Notes: generated by a model not told the origin, from the sequence alone. A stretch of DNA of 64,000 nt from Pyropia yezoensis (GCA_009829735.1 CM020619.1:12949777-13013776); one strand, 5' to 3'; positions 41,352 through 53,916 are shown, counted from the first letter of the stretch. Translations and numbers: made by a program.

Positions 41352-41684
41352 CTAGCGGTAATGGGCCCACGCCTGTTGGCACCTGCCGGTCCGACCGCAC
41401 GTGAGCCCCTTGGCGCACGCCCAGCACGGGTCGGTGCACTTGTGTCCAAGGCGCATCGGCTTGACACAGCTCAGGACCCCCCGGTTGCTTCTGGCACATA
41501 TCCCCGGCCTCCGCGACGCCATCTCCGCATGTCCTGCAGGCGGGGGGACGACCGCCGCCTGGCACGTGCCGCTGCGCCCGCACGTCAGCCCCGTGGCGCA
41601 CGTCCAACACACCGTGGCACGTCCAACACACCGTGGCACGTCCAACACACCGTGGCACGTCCAACACACCGTGGGTGCTGGCAA
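41352..41684 (-). CDS. Possible exon of a cysteine-rich repeat protein
   Basis: Minus-strand open frame of 110 codons ending HYR-stop at 41352. It contains two clear copies of a Cys pattern, CWTCATGLTCGRSGTCQ and CWACAKGLTCGRTGRCQ (C-x2-C-A-x-G-L-T-C-G-R-x-G-x-C), and earlier CWTC units generated by the 19-bp tandem repeat. The second copy is preceded by CTDP. Such regular small-loop cysteine modules usually belong to secreted or cell-wall proteins. There is no ATG in frame; a plausible acceptor (GGTTGCCAG) lies just upstream, so this would be a last exon. Decay of the reading frame by the tandem repeat is possible. Confidence 0.35.
   Translation of the reverse strand: MPAPTVCWTCHGVLDVPRCVGRATVCWTCATGLTCGRSGTCQAAVVPPPAGHAEMASRRPGICARSNRGVLSCVKPMRLGHKCTDPCWACAKGLTCGRTGRCQQAWAHYR
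41599..41674 (+). repeat. Tandem repeat, four units of 19 bp
   Basis: Unit CACGTCCAACACACCGTGG at 41599, 41618, 41637 and 41656, identical in all four. Because 19 is not a multiple of 3, each unit shifts the reading frame. Confidence 0.95.
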
Positions 41685-43421
41685 CCAACACAGGACGCCA
41701 AGACAGGGTGTACGTACCGTTTCGACATCCTAACGTGGCGCGGCTTCCCCCCCGCAACCCCGCCCACCCTACACCCCCTACTCGCAGAAGACGTAAAAGC
41801 CCTGTAGCCTCCAGTCCCGTACCCAGTCAACAACAGACGCACCCGTCAACCATCCCCTCAACCACACGCACTGAGTCGCTCCCCCGACCACCCACTTCCC
41901 CGACAACACCTGACCTCTTCCCCCCCCCCCCCCCCCCCCCCCCCGACGCACATTTGTCGTACCTTTCGGTGTTCCCTCTCGCGCCCCCCCCTCCCCCTGC
42001 CCCTCACGCCGCACCTCCCCAGCGTCGGGGGTGGCGTCGGCGGCGGCGGAGACAATCCACTGGGGTGGTTGCCATGCCGGCGGCAGTGGTGAGCCCGACC
42101 GGCCCGCGGCCGAGCCCATCACGGCGGCGGCGGCGGTAGCCACCGGCACTGTCGCGGCCATGGCGGTGGTGGTGGGGACGTCCGCCCATCGACGGCCAGG
42201 ACGCCCGAGACTCGTGGTACCCGCTGATGCGCCGCCGGTGCAACCGACGCCGGTGCCGTCACCGCCGAAGCTAGCTGCCTCTTTCGCTGCCGTGCCTCCC
42301 TCCCTCCCCGTCCCACGCCGGCGGCCTGGACGGCCGCGCAATGTACCTATGCCGGCGGCATGCTGACTGGAGCCTCTCTTGCGGCGTTGGTCTCGGTTGC
42401 CACGGCGGGCGCCATCCCTTCTCCCTCTCCCTCTTCACAGCCGCCGCTCGGGGCGGCCGCTGTGGGCCGAAGGTTGTCGCCACCTCCGCGGCGGCCGCTG
42501 CCGCCGACACAGCCGTCGCCGCCGCCGCGGACTGGGCATGCTGAGGGGGGCACACGGCGCCTGCGAGCCCCCTCTCTTGCCCCCCACCGAGGCCGACCAT
42601 CTTTTCTTGTCGCAAGCCCAGAGCACTGGCGGCGGTGGCGGCTGTGGATGCTACTGGAGTGGCCCAGTAGCGGCAACAGTGACTGCGGAAGCAGTGGTGG
42701 CAGCAGCGGCTGGGACACTGGCGGCCATGACCGCGGCAGGAAGAGCGATTACACAGTGGGAAACGGGGGCCGCAGCGGCGGCGACAGAAGCGGGCGTGAC
42801 GGCAGCAGCGACCTTTTTAGCTGGACCGCTTCGCCCTTCCCGCCTCCTGTCAGCTGTGGCGCTGCTGGAGCGGCCCTCTCCGCCCCCGGCGATGCCGTTG
42901 ACGTCTCTGCACCTGTCGCTGCTGCCGTTGACCGCAGCGGCAGCGGTGGTCGTGGCGTCGGCGGCCAGGGCTGTAATGGAAGAGGCGGCGGCCAGACAGG
43001 CCGTCTTGTCAGCCCCGCAGTGGTTGCGGTGCGGCCGGTGATAAGCGGCTGTGGCGCGGATGGAGAGGGAGGGTGTGTGAGGTGGACACGGGGGGCTGAC
43101 GGACCTTCTGCTCATTAAATGGGCCAGAAAAAGACCTATCGACAGAGGAACAGACGAAGTCCATCAAGGCACTGCCAGAGAGCAGAAAAAACGACCCTCA
43201 AAAATGGTCGCCTTAAGGGGGTCGTTGCCACTTTCGGAGAACCCCCCCCAAGGTCCCCATATGAGCGCCTATAGACACCTTGACACCACCGGTTTAGCGA
43301 CCAACATCACTGACTGTTTTTTTTACGGCATCATACTGTACGCATGATGCGCACCCAGGCTCTACATTTTTATGGTCTGGCTCCAGCGGGAAGGGCTTGG
43401 TAACATGCAGTTACTAAACAG
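41685..43421. other. GC-rich low-complexity region, no gene supported
   Basis: Contains a run of 25 C (41920-41944). Ala/Val/Thr-rich frames overlap on both strands. A plus-strand segment around 42660-42850 (AVVAAAAGTLAAMTAAGRAI) resembles in composition the helical-repeat protein at the window end, but stop-free frames on the other strand are just as long. Confidence 0.4.
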
Positions 43422-43463
43422 AAGGGAACAGCTGTTCCCTTTGTTATCAGCTGCTTTAGTAAC
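43410..43463. repeat. Nested palindrome
   Basis: A perfect 20-bp palindrome AAGGGAACAGCTGTTCCCTT (43422-43441) sits between GTTACTAAA (43410-43418) and TTTAGTAAC (43455-43463), giving a possible cruciform. The surrounding DNA, 43120-43500, is less GC-rich than its neighbours and I see no gene in it. Confidence 0.7.
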
Positions 43464-44080
43464 CGCAGTTACTGCTACCTTCCCGCCTCTGTTCGGGTGC
43501 GTGCTGCACAGGGCTGTGATGCCCCCATGAAGGAGACCTCATTTCCGTTGCCAGTTGCCTGCTTCACCCGCGCACACTCTCGGCATGGCGTGCTTGCTCT
43601 TCTCCCTACACCCCCCCCAGAGCCCCTTGTAGCGCATGTCTCTTCCGAGCGAAATCCGTACGTGGGTATAATTTCGGTGATAAATATGCTTCTGTGTCAC
43701 GACTGCTCCAGATCCGCCAGAGGACTCCAGCTGTCGACCGACTGGCAGTCGTCCAACGATCGTAGGGATCGGCCCACCAGCCGGGTCGTCGCCTGCATTG
43801 CCTTTGGGTCTTTTTTGACTGGGTGGTCGCGTGCATACGCTTTGGGTCACCACCGCCGCCACCCAAGTCAGTGCGGCCGGTCGTCCAGGTGGGCTCGGGT
43901 CGTCGTGCGAAACGCACGTGTCGGGTCACAGTCCCCATCTCCGTTTAGCACCCTGACACGCCTCCCCACCCGCCCCGCTCCATCGACGCCCACACCCAGC
44001 GCTTCACGGAGCTGCATGAGCTAGTATGGAGACGTCTGGGGGACGGGGAGAGGGGGTGGTGGGGGGTAGGGTGGGGGGTT

Positions 44081-44806
44081 GTGCGGGGTGAGGCTGTGCG
44101 CCTCTGCACGCCGGGTGCTCGTCTTCCTTCTCGTCTTCTTTGTGGTGGTAGTGCGGGTAGGGTGGGGGGTTGTGCGGGTGAGGCTGGTGTGGTGGGTGAC
44201 GCGGTGGCGGCGCTGGGGGCGGCCGCCGCCGCCGCGGGCGGTGCGGCGGTGGCCATCGCGTCGGACGCGCGGGCGGCGGAGCCCCCCAACTGGGTGGTCA
44301 ACTCGGGGCTCTGCCATTTTATCAGCGGCTCCCCGCTGCCGCCCAGTGGCAGGGATGGCGACGGCGACGGCGACGGCAGCAGCCGGGACGGCGGCCTTGA
44401 CATTGTCGTCGACGACGGCGAGGCGGTTGCGCCGCCGGGGAGGGCGGCGGAAAGGGGCATGGAGCGGCTGCTCTGGGCGGTCGCCCGCTGCGCCAGCAGG
44501 CGGCGGCGGTCGGATCACAAAAGATTGAAACACGGTTGCGTGTGGGGCGCTCGAGGATATCCCCAGCGGGCCGGGTCGCCGGGTCGGCACCTCCGCCTGT
44601 GCCAACCGGGGGCTGTGGGTGGCCGTCATTGGCATTGCCGCCTTCCCCAACGGCGCCGACGACGACATGCGGCCGGCGGCGGCGGCGGGGGGGGGGGGGG
44701 GGCGGGGGCGTCGGCACGCCCGCGCGGGGGGGGGCGGGCGTTTATTGGGCGACATCGGGCGATCCCTCCCCGCCGTGCCCCCTCCGAAGGCGAGGCCAGC
44801 CGCTGA
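44081..44806 (+). CDS. Candidate coding segment, function unknown
   Basis: Plus-strand frame that looks more protein-like than its surroundings: an Ala-rich helix (GDAVAALGAAAAAAGG), then PPNWVVNSGLCHFISGSPL, an Asp/Gly repeat, DIVVDDGEAV and RGMERLLWAVARCASRRRR. The opposite strand is also open over the whole length (44836-44021), so strand cannot be proven. No family recognised. Confidence 0.25.
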   Translation: MRGEAVRLCTPGARLPSRLLCGGSAGRVGGCAGEAGVVGDAVAALGAAAAAAGGAAVAIASDARAAEPPNWVVNSGLCHFISGSPLPPSGRDGDGDGDGSSRDGGLDIVVDDGEAVAPPGRAAERGMERLLWAVARCASRRRRSDHKRLKHGCVWGARGYPQRAGSPGRHLRLCQPGAVGGRHWHCRLPQRRRRRHAAGGGGGGGGGAGASARPRGGGRAFIGRHRAIPPRRAPSEGEASR

Positions 44807-46323
44807 CCACAACGAGAAGCCATGAAGGGGCGGCATGCGGCGGCGGCGCGCCGCCCGCGGCGCGGGTGATCGCCGGTGACTTCCACTGGTGGCGACAGCG
44901 GGGGGGCGGGGGGGGGTGCTGCTGCCGGCGGCGGCTCTGCGTCCGCCTCTGCCAGTGGCAGCACGCCGTCCCCAGTGCCCGTCGCTGGCGGGCCGTGGCG
45001 ACGGCGGCGGCGGCGGAGGCGGAGGCGGCGGCGGCGGCGGCGGCCTGCCGCCTCAGCCGTCGCCGCCGCTGCTGCCGTTGTTGTCCCGCGGGGTGGCGGC
45101 GGGCGCCGGCGGCAGCAGCGTCGGCGGCGTGGCGACCGCCGGCAGGAGCACCGCCGCCGCCGCTGGTGGGAGTGTGGGTGTTCGCGGCCGGCCGCGGCGG
45201 CCACCACTGATGGCGGCGGATGTTGGCCTGCCGCCGCCGTCGCCGCTCGCGGCGATAGCGGGGGTGCGGCCGCCGCCGCCGCCGCCGCGGCCGACGGAGC
45301 GCCTCCGCGCGCTGCGGCTGCTCGAGCCGCAGCGGGGGGGGGGCTCCGCCGCCACTCGCGGCGGTGGTGGTGGTGATTGTGAGGGGGGTGGGGGGGGTCC
45401 TCCCGGGGGGGGCAGAAGGGGCGGCGCCGCTGCAGGGGGGCACCGCGACGACCCCGCTGGCCGGGGCGGCAGTGGCGGTGGCGGTGGCGGTGGTGGCGGT
45501 GGTGGCGGTGGTGGTGGCGGTGGTGGCGGTGGTGGCGGTGGTGGCGGTGGTGGCCGCGGCGGCTGCGGCGGCGGCGGTGGCAACGGCCACGTTCGGCACC
45601 GCGCGGCAGGCGGCAGCGGCAGCAGCCGCGGCAGCGGTGGCGGCCGCCGCGTCGGGGGGCGGCGCGGGGGGCGGCGCAGCTCCTCGTGTCGGCGCTTTCA
45701 CTCCCACCACCGCCGCTGCCTCCCCCACCCCCCTGGCCGCCGCCGCCTTCCCCGCGGCCACCCTCACCCCTATTATCATTGTCGTCCGCTTTTCCCGCGG
45801 CGTGGGACAGCAAGGTTGGGGCACGTGGCGGCGGCAGCGGCGGCGGCTGCGCACGTGCAAGCACAGGCGCAAACACAGGCGCAAATACTGTACAGGTCCG
45901 AGCGCAAGGGCAGGCACACCCGCAAGCGCAGGCGCAGGCGGAGGCGCAGGCTCAAGCATATGCCCCAGCGCAGGCGCAGGCGCAGGCACAGGCGCAGCCA
46001 GCAGCGGCGGCGGCGGCAGCAGCAACATCGGCGGCGGCGGAGGCAGGGCGCGCCCCCCCATCCCCGAGCCACCCCCCCCCACGGCAGCGCCGTTTGGGCC
46101 CACCCCGCTGGCTGCCGCCACGCGGCTGACGCGCGCGCAGCAGGCGCAGCGGGCGCAGCTGGTCCCCTCCCGGCAGGCAAGGTGGGGGCGGCGGCGCGGG
46201 CGGTGGCCGCCACCGCCGCCGGGGGAGGGGGAGGACGCGGGGCGGACGGGGCGCCGCCTGGCGGCGGGGGGGGGGGGGGGGGGATTGACGCCGCCGCCGT
46301 CCGCAGCGGTGGTGGCCCTAACA

Positions 46324-46360
<37 letters not shown>

Positions 46361-47640
46361 CGGTGGCGGCGGCGGCGGCGCCGGTGCGCTCACCGGGCTG
46401 GGCGTCCCCGGCGGCGGCGGCGGCGGCGGCAGCGGTGGTCGCGGTGCGGGCGGCACCTCCCCCCGCGGCGGCGGGGTGGGCGTGACGGCTGGCCAGCACC
46501 CGCAGCAGCACCTGGCCAAGCTGGTTGCCGCGGCGGGGGCGGCGCCCGCACCCCCCGCGCCCCCCGCTGCTCACATGGGCAGCTTGTTCCCCGGCACGCC
46601 GAGCGGCGGCGGCGGCGGCGGCCGGCCGGGGAGGTGGGGGGGGTGGAGGGAACCTGCCGGGGGGGGGGGGCTTGCCGGCTTGCCGTGCTGCTGACGCCCG
46701 TCGTCCGTGGCGACGCGCAGGGCGTGGACGCCGCCGGCAGTATGTGTGAGGATCCAGGGGTGTGCAGAACGGAAACGGGGGGGGAGGTGCGGTCCACGCC
46801 CCGCCGTTTGTCCCACCGTTTCCGAGGCGTAGGGGGTGGGGAGGGGGAGGAGGGATGGCTCGCCCTGCCGCCGACCGGCCGAACCGCCGCTGGTGCGTCA
46901 GTGGCGCGCACTGCGCCTGGGGCGACGCGCGACGGGCAAGCCTTGGCGGGGAGCCCCCGCGTGAGTGGCGAAGAGTTTGGGGGCCGTGGCCGCGCGGGCG
47001 CTCCTGCTTTTGTTTCTCGTTGGGGTGTAACCCTGTGGGTGGCGCGCGCCGATACCGACGCGCAGCTGCCACGGAGGCCGCGCCGCCCACCCAATCAGCC
47101 GCCAAGGGGAATGGGATCGGCTGTGGGGGGCCTACGCGCAGCGCCGCGGCGGCCGTCAACCACGGGCCTCGCGGCGGCGGCGGCGGCGGCAGCGGCGGCG
47201 GCGGCGGCGGCGGCGGCGGCTGCGGCGGCGGCGGCGGCGACGGCGGCTGCGGCGACGGCGGCTGCGAATGTACACATTCACGGCGGTGGGGGTACCGGCG
47301 GCGGCGGGGCACCCACTGCGCGCCCCGAGTGACCGTCGCGGCTGCCGCCGTGTCGTGGCCGCGGGCGGTAACCGGGCAGTCGCCCCGGTCTCCACCCCGG
47401 CCGCGCCACCTGCGCTGCCCCTCGCCCCCCCCTCCGCCCTCCCAGGCTCTCGCAAAACTGCCGGGATGCCTGCAGGTGCGTCGGTGCGTGGTGGAGCACG
47501 CGCCACCGCTGAGGCGCTGCAGCTCTCAACCCCCCAACACCCACCCCTCACCCCCCCCCACCCCCCCCGGCGCCGTAGCAGGGCGCTCCTCTAGGGCTGC
47601 CGCGACGCCCACGTGTCGCGGGCGTGGTTGAGGAAGCGCG
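44807..47640. repeat. 2.8-kb GGC/CCG-rich low-complexity block
   Basis: Dominated by GGC/GCC triplets, G and C runs, a (GGTGGC)n tract at 45470-45553, GGC tracts at 46323-46380 and 47166-47250, and an imperfect CAGGCG/CAGGCA array at 45858-46002 that in one plus-strand frame encodes Gln-Ala repeats. Frames of up to 856 codons are open on both strands at once. Some plus-strand patches look like a disordered protein (TRLTRAQQAQRAQLVP near 46130; AGQHPQQHLAKLVAAAG near 46500) but lie in different frames. A gene for a Gln/Ala/Gly-rich regulator is possible; I cannot define it. Confidence 0.5.
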
Positions 47641-48540
47641 CTAGCTCGGTGCCCATGTAGGTGTTACTCCCGACGGGGCTTGAAAAAAAACCACAGTGAC
47701 CGCCATGGTTATTGTACGACTGAGGAAGGAAGCAAGGGGATAAAAGGTGAGGAAGGGAAACGGAGGGAGAAAAGCAAGCACGACGAGAAACAGAAAACGG
47801 AGTTGCAAGGGAAAGGGAATGGGGTCACACCACGGGAGGTCGGGCGGCAAGATCGCTCAACGGCGTCAGCAACAAGAGTGACTGACGGGGACAGGGCAGG
47901 CGCGGTAAGCGATTGAGAATTGCGATAAGACCCTAGATTTGGACTGTCACGCGGCTCACTAGTGAGAGCCAAAGCCAAACCGCTAATACGGCTGCCATGT
48001 AGTTGGCTTTTGGCTTTTGGCGCTCTTCAGGGCGCATTGAGAGCACCCCTACCAGTGCTTCCTTGGCGTGAGCCAGTTCCTGGACCAGGCTGGCCTGAGC
48101 AAGAAAACGCTGACTCGGTTCGGGGAGCCGAGTTTAGTAAGCGACGTGTGACGGCTGGAAGTGAGAGGCCGAGTCGAGCCTGTCACTGTCTTCTTTCTGC
48201 CAGTCCAGCCTGTCGACGCTCAGTTCCTGCCTCGTGACGCCACCGACGCCGAAGCCGCCGGCAAGGCCGCTGGCCTGCGGGGGGGTTGGTCGAGCAGGAT
48301 GCGACTGCCTGTGCGACGGGTCTCAAGCGGTCTCCGCCTCCGTGGCACGGCGGCCACCTGACCTTCGACGCCAGTGGCCAACATCGCGGTCGCGGTCGGT
48401 GCATGGGCGGTGGCGATAACTGCCATGCTCTTGGGCGGGGGGGGGGGAGGGAGGGGAGTGGCGAGCGGGCGGGGGGCGCAGCAGCTACCCCGTTCCCTTC
48501 CGCAGCGGCCACCATCCTGTCGCTCGTCGCGTCGCTGTTC
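47641..48540. other. Interval without supported gene
   Basis: 47670-48230 is less GC-rich, with purine-rich stretches (47720-47830); 48230-48540 returns to GC-rich sequence. No motif or repeat recognised. Confidence 0.4.
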
Positions 48541-48747
48541 TCATTGTCGCTCCGTACCGGCCGTGCAGCGGCCGCGGATGGTGCCGCCGCATGGCAGGCA
48601 CTGGCGGAGGGTGGGTGCTGCCCACCACACAGCCGCAGCGTGTGGTGCGGTGGCCCTGACAGAGGCGGGTGCAATGATGGCGGCAGCGGTTGCGGCCAGG
48701 ATAGCGACGGTGACGAGCACCCGCATCGTGACGGGGCGGGGCGCCAT
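48541..48747 (-). CDS. Possible first exon encoding a signal peptide
   Basis: Minus-strand frame from ATG 48747. MAPRPVTMRVLVTVAILAAT and then AAAIIAPASVRA look like a signal peptide with a short basic start, a hydrophobic core and small residues before a possible cleavage site, followed by two nearby cysteines (CLPC). It is only 68 codons before a stop, with no recognisable downstream exon. Confidence 0.25.
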   Translation of the reverse strand: MAPRPVTMRVLVTVAILAATAAAIIAPASVRATAPHAAAVWWAAPTLRQCLPCGGTIRGRCTAGTERQ

Positions 48748-51700
48748 GTCAGCCTGCCTTGGCGGTCGTCAAAGGGCGGGGGGCTGTGGAGGGCTTGTGG
48801 GGAGGCCGTTGTAGGGGGGGTTGTTGAGGGTGTAGCGGCCTAGAGGTGAGGGTGAGAAGGAAGGGGCGGGTGGAGAGGCGTCGCTCGCCGCGGGCCTTGG
48901 TGCTGGTCGGCGGCTGGGCGTGGCGCACTCGAGGTCGGGGCGGCATCGCCCCCCGCCCTTATACGCCATCCCCCCCGGATCCTCGGCCCGCCGCCACCGG
49001 GGGGTGCCCCCACGCCCGGCGGGAGTGCGCGGGCATGATCAGGGCACACCCCGGCGGCGCCCCCGTGGGGGTTGCACTCGAGACCAGAGGCGCGGGGAGG
49101 GTGGATAGGTAGCGACGGGGCACGCTCGGGGGGGGGCGGGCGGGGGCGGGGGGGGGGCGGGCGGGGGCGGGGGAGGGGCAGACAGGCTCACAGCCGCCAC
49201 CGAGACAGGCGCGGCGACATGGCCCCGTCACTCTCCCCCGTCCCCCCCACGCCAACCTTGCGTGGCAGGCGTGGACGGCACATCCGCTGACGGCAACAAA
49301 AAAGAAAAAAGAAAGGAGAGGGCTGGGGGGGGGAGAGAACTGGCGGGTGCACGCAGCGCTCTCGCGATAGCGCTAGTGGTGAGTGCGCTCGCGGGTAGTG
49401 CGGGAGGCGGACGGCAATGGTTTCGTGACGGCGGTGGGGGCATCCCCGCCCGTCGTCCCGGCGGTGGACTGTTTGCCCGTACCACGCCACCGTCGCCACT
49501 GCCGCCACTGCCGCTGCCACCGCAGTTTTCTTCTTTGCACTGCGCAAGAGTGCACCCTCCCCCCCCCCCTCCTCCCCCTCCCACGGTCTATCTTTCCCCC
49601 CCCTTTGTTGCCTTTGAACGCAGCCCCCGTCTGCATTCTTCCCCTCCCCGTGACCTGGACTGTGGGCCGTCGCCCTGGCGGGTGCGCGTGCCTTTGCCGC
49701 CACCCCGCCACCCACCGCTGCTGCAGGGGTTGCGCGTGCGCGACGTACGCGGGGGGGGATCCGCCCGCGGGGGTTATTATCGTCGTGCCCCTCCTCCCCC
49801 CCCCCACCACGCTCCACAGGCGTCCCAAACCTCCACTCATCGGCGCCACATCGGGAAGGGGGTTCGGGAGGGGGGAGGGAGAGTGGGGGGGGCGTAGGGC
49901 TGCGGCCCAAGTCAAAGGGCGAGTGGGGAGTGCTCTTGGGGCTTGGGGTGCCAGCCGGCAAGGAGGAGGGAGGGGGGGGGGGTGTCACGCGGCCAAGTTG
50001 AGGGGCGGGAGCGGAGCACATTTGGGCGTGGATCGAGGGATCGGAGGGGGGAGCGTGGGGCCAGGCACCCGGGTGTGAGGGAGGGGGTGAAAGCCGCCCG
50101 CGCCAACGGCAGCGATGACGACACGGACGGCACGCCAGTGCCGTCCCAGACGGCCACGACGGCAGACAGGGAGCACTGGTGCCGGCCGGGAGGGGGGCAT
50201 TCCCCCTCGCCGCTCCCTGGCCGGCAGGCTGACGGTCTGCCTTTCGTGGATACCCACCCCTGTCGCCCCGCGCGCGGCCGACGGGTGAGCAGGTGGGGCG
50301 GGTGGAATCGGGTGGCGGTGAGTCGCTCCGATTGACGGGACGGTGCGTCCCCGCCGTCGAGCCACGTGGATCGCGTCCCGCTGCGGCCAACCAACCAATG
50401 GAGGCGTCCTCGTGGATTTCCAAGACATCATTCCGGTAAAGTGCTGGACCTCTGCTGATCAAGTCCAGGTGCGACAGCAAGAGGAATGCCCTGCCAACGT
50501 TTACCGTCACCGCCACGGTGCCTCAACTTCGGTGCTCTTGCCCCTCAGCCACGACCTATCTTCTTGTGTAAAAGCCCACACTCCCTCCTGGTCTAAAGGT
50601 GCGACGGCCTTCTGGCTCTCGTTTCATTGCGTCCAAGCCAAGCTGGTTTCGGTGGGGGGGCCTCACCGACCACTTGTTCGTCCAGACACCGGGCTCCCGC
50701 GGCTCATGTGGTCCGGGTCGGAAGCAGACGAGTCGCGGGGTGCTCACCGGCCACCGCACCAACGAGAACCCTCCCCTCCCGTGCATCTGATGCCTCTGCT
50801 CAGGCCCCTCCGATCCTTCCCGTTACCCACAGCCAGGCTGCGCCGCCAAAATGTACGGCCGGGAGCCGCCGTTCCGCCTCGCGTGTGATGTGGTTGATCC
50901 TCTTTGCCAGCTGGGGATGAAGGGAGGAAGGAGGTGACCGCTCCAAACACGACCGGTACTGTCTGTCAGCGCTCTGCTCCGCGGTCAGTGCAATCGGCGA
51001 CGCGGGGACACGGAGGCAGAAATTGTGTGCAATTGGGGAACGGATCAACGACCGAGAGCCGTCGTGGGGCCGATCGTCGCTGCTTGCTTGGTCCGTCGAC
51101 ACGGTCATGCGCTAGATGGTGGCCGCCGCACAATTGAGGTGGGTGGCTGCTGACGGCGAGGCACCGGTCGCTTGGACCAGCCAGAGGCGCCGCTGGCTCC
51201 CCCAAACCTCAGTCGCCTGCCCCAAGGACTGTCGGGTGACACGTCCGAGGCGCGCGACTGTGCCGGTGGCTCTGGGACCTCAGCCGTAAGGGACAGATTC
51301 CCTTGGCCTGCCAGAGAGGCGGCGCGATGGGCTCATCCAGCGGGGCGCGTGCCTCTCTGACATGCGGGAATGGCGCAGTGGGGGGGGTCCCCTGCTAAGC
51401 GCTGGCTAGTTTGCTGTGTGGAACACTCCGTTGGTGCACCATGGGGACAGACAGACGCCCGGAATCACTCGGTGCGAGGTCCTCAGGAGGCCCCCTGCCC
51501 CGCTCCGCAGAGCTTCCTCCCCTGCTCTGCATGGCGGACAGAAGCCACCGCCGTTGGCAAGGGAGCGGCAAGGCGCAGTCTCACCGCGCCTGACGACAGT
51601 CTGCTCGAGATTGCGGTTCTTTGACGCCTGTGTGGCCACCCTCGAGTCGGCCACGTCCCAAGCGGCGTGGCCAACAGCTCTGCTCTCCGCGGTGACCCAT

Positions 51701-53916
51701 CGCCCAAGCGCACTGCGGCATGAGTGTCCAACGGCGGGGCATTCTCTCCACTCGCCCTCTGCAACTCCCCCCAACCCTCTCCCCCCCCGCCACCTCTTGT
51801 TCCCCCGCCCCATCCCTCACACCGGGGCCCACGCGAGCTGCAACCAGCTGGTCTCGGTCCACAGCATTGGTCTCCAGCACGAGCGGATGGCCCCGAGAGG
51901 ACCCCCTCCCCACGGGGGGGCTGGCCCTTCGGCATTGGTTGGAAGCTGTGGCCGAGGCGGCGCCCCCTTTCGCCGCCGTGGCGACCACGATCCAAGGGGG
52001 AGGCAGCAGACAAGGTGTGGCGGTGAGTGGGTGGTGGGAGCGCGGTGAAAGAGGTTGGAAGGGGCCTTGACGGGGGGGTGGCGGTTCAACCGCCACCCCC
52101 GCAAAGCCCCCCTGCAACCAACTTGGCCGCGTCGCCCGCGCACACGAGCGGGAGGCGGGTCGGGTGGCGCCGCGGCCCGTCGGCTGCAACCCGACAGCAC
52201 ACGCTGTGCGCCATCGGCCAGCCCATGATGGAGCCAGCCTGGCCGAGGGGCGGCGGCAGCGGGTGCGCGGGAGGCGAGGGGAGGGTTCTGCCTCCGCTGG
52301 GCTCTGTCGACCCGCGGCGGAGGTGGCTGGGCAGGAACCCCCCCCTCACCGGCCTCCACCGGGACGCGACCCGGCTGCCTAGCCCGCCGTTGCCCCCCCC
52401 CAATGGCCGCCGGTGACCTCGAGGGGCAGCGAGACCATGAGCGGCATCGCGTGGGGTGGTAGGCACCCATGCAGGGCCCGGCGCCAACGGCGGCGGCGGT
52501 GGGGGACCACGGCTGCAGGTCGGACGGGTGCCCCAGAGGGAGGGTCGGCCGGCGCGTCGGGCCGACTCCCCACGCCCCGTCGGCCGGCGTGGCCGCGTCA
52601 ACCGCCAACGGTGACACGCACCCCCCCCCCATGACCTCTCGTCGACAGATCGAGGGTGGTGGCGGGGGCAGCCGCCGCCCGCCGTCGCCGCCGCAGCCGC
52701 CGCTGTGGCCGGCGGCTCGACGCACACCCCCCCCCCCCCCCCCCCCCCCACCCCCTACCCCCCACTCGACCCCCCCGGCCCCGGCGTGACGATCCTCCTT
52801 GACCACCTCTCCCCCCCCCCGCCCCAACGGACACCTCAGCGGCCGGCCTGGCGACGTGGCGGCTTGGCGGGTGGACAGCACACCTCCCTTCCCTGTCCCG
52901 CTGCCACCGCCCCCCCCCCTCCAAGCGGATCGACCGCACACTGCGGAGCTGGCATTAACCGGCGGGTGGAGGGGGGGGGGGGGTTGTGGAGAATGGTGGG
53001 GAATGGGGCGTGAGCCTGGCAGCGTCCACGTCAAATAAAGCACTACCAACCATTCCCCCGGGAGGCAGCGGCGACGGCTGCGTGCATGCGTGGGCTGTCG
53101 TGGACGGCCAGCCGCCGGTGGGGCGGCGGGCCGCCTCGTCAGCCGCCACGCCCGCGCGCCCGCCGGCGGCGACTGGCGTGCGCGTGCGGCTCGGCCCCCT
53201 CTTCCCCCTCGTGTGTGGTTGGGTGCGCGTCGGCCGTGCTTACAAGCCCGTTGGCACACCGCCAACGTGGGCGGGCGAGGCGCCCTTGACCTTGACCTTG
53301 CTCCACCGGCGGGGCACTGTTTTCCTCCGACTCGGTCCCCCCTACTTTCTTTTTTTTTTTCTCTTCCCCGACGCCTATCGCCTACGCCTCGTGGCGCCGG
53401 CGGCCACAGTACCCAGGCAGGTGGTGCCTACTCACACGTGCCCCGTGGGGGCGGGCCGGGGGAGGGGGGGCAGACTGGCGCCGTGCCTCTGCCCCAGCCA
53501 CCGTGTCGGCGGCCGCCGCGCCGGCCGCCCCGGCGGGTGGCTGCACCAACGCTGGTGGGCGGCGGCCGCGGGCGGCCGCCCATTGTCGGCGCCGCTGCCC
53601 CCCCCCCACCTTTTCCCCTCGCTGCCCCTCCCTTCCACCACCGACGGTGCCGCCAAGACCGGCGGCGATCTCCGGCACGCCAACCTTCCCCCCCCCCCCG
53701 CCCCCGCCCCGCGCGCGTAGACGCCACTTGGCCGCGGCACGTGTTTGGCCCCCCGGTGGCGGACGTCGGATGAGCGCCTTGGCAAGCAGTCGCAGGCGTT
53801 CCCCTCCAACCCCCCCCCCCCCCCCCCGTCCCTTCCCACTCTCCCCCCCTCGCTGGGCCACCGCACACGCCGGCCCCACCAGCTGCGCCGCGCCTGGCCA
53901 CCGCCCGCCGACGGCG

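Noticed and set aside
41599..41674. CRISPR-like array
   Set aside because: Four 19-bp units are directly adjacent with no spacers, in a eukaryotic context.
44742..47312. Minus-strand open frame of 856 codons
   Set aside because: Pure Pro/Arg/Ala low complexity; plus-strand frames of 373 and 601 codons are open over the same DNA, so openness comes from GGC repeats.
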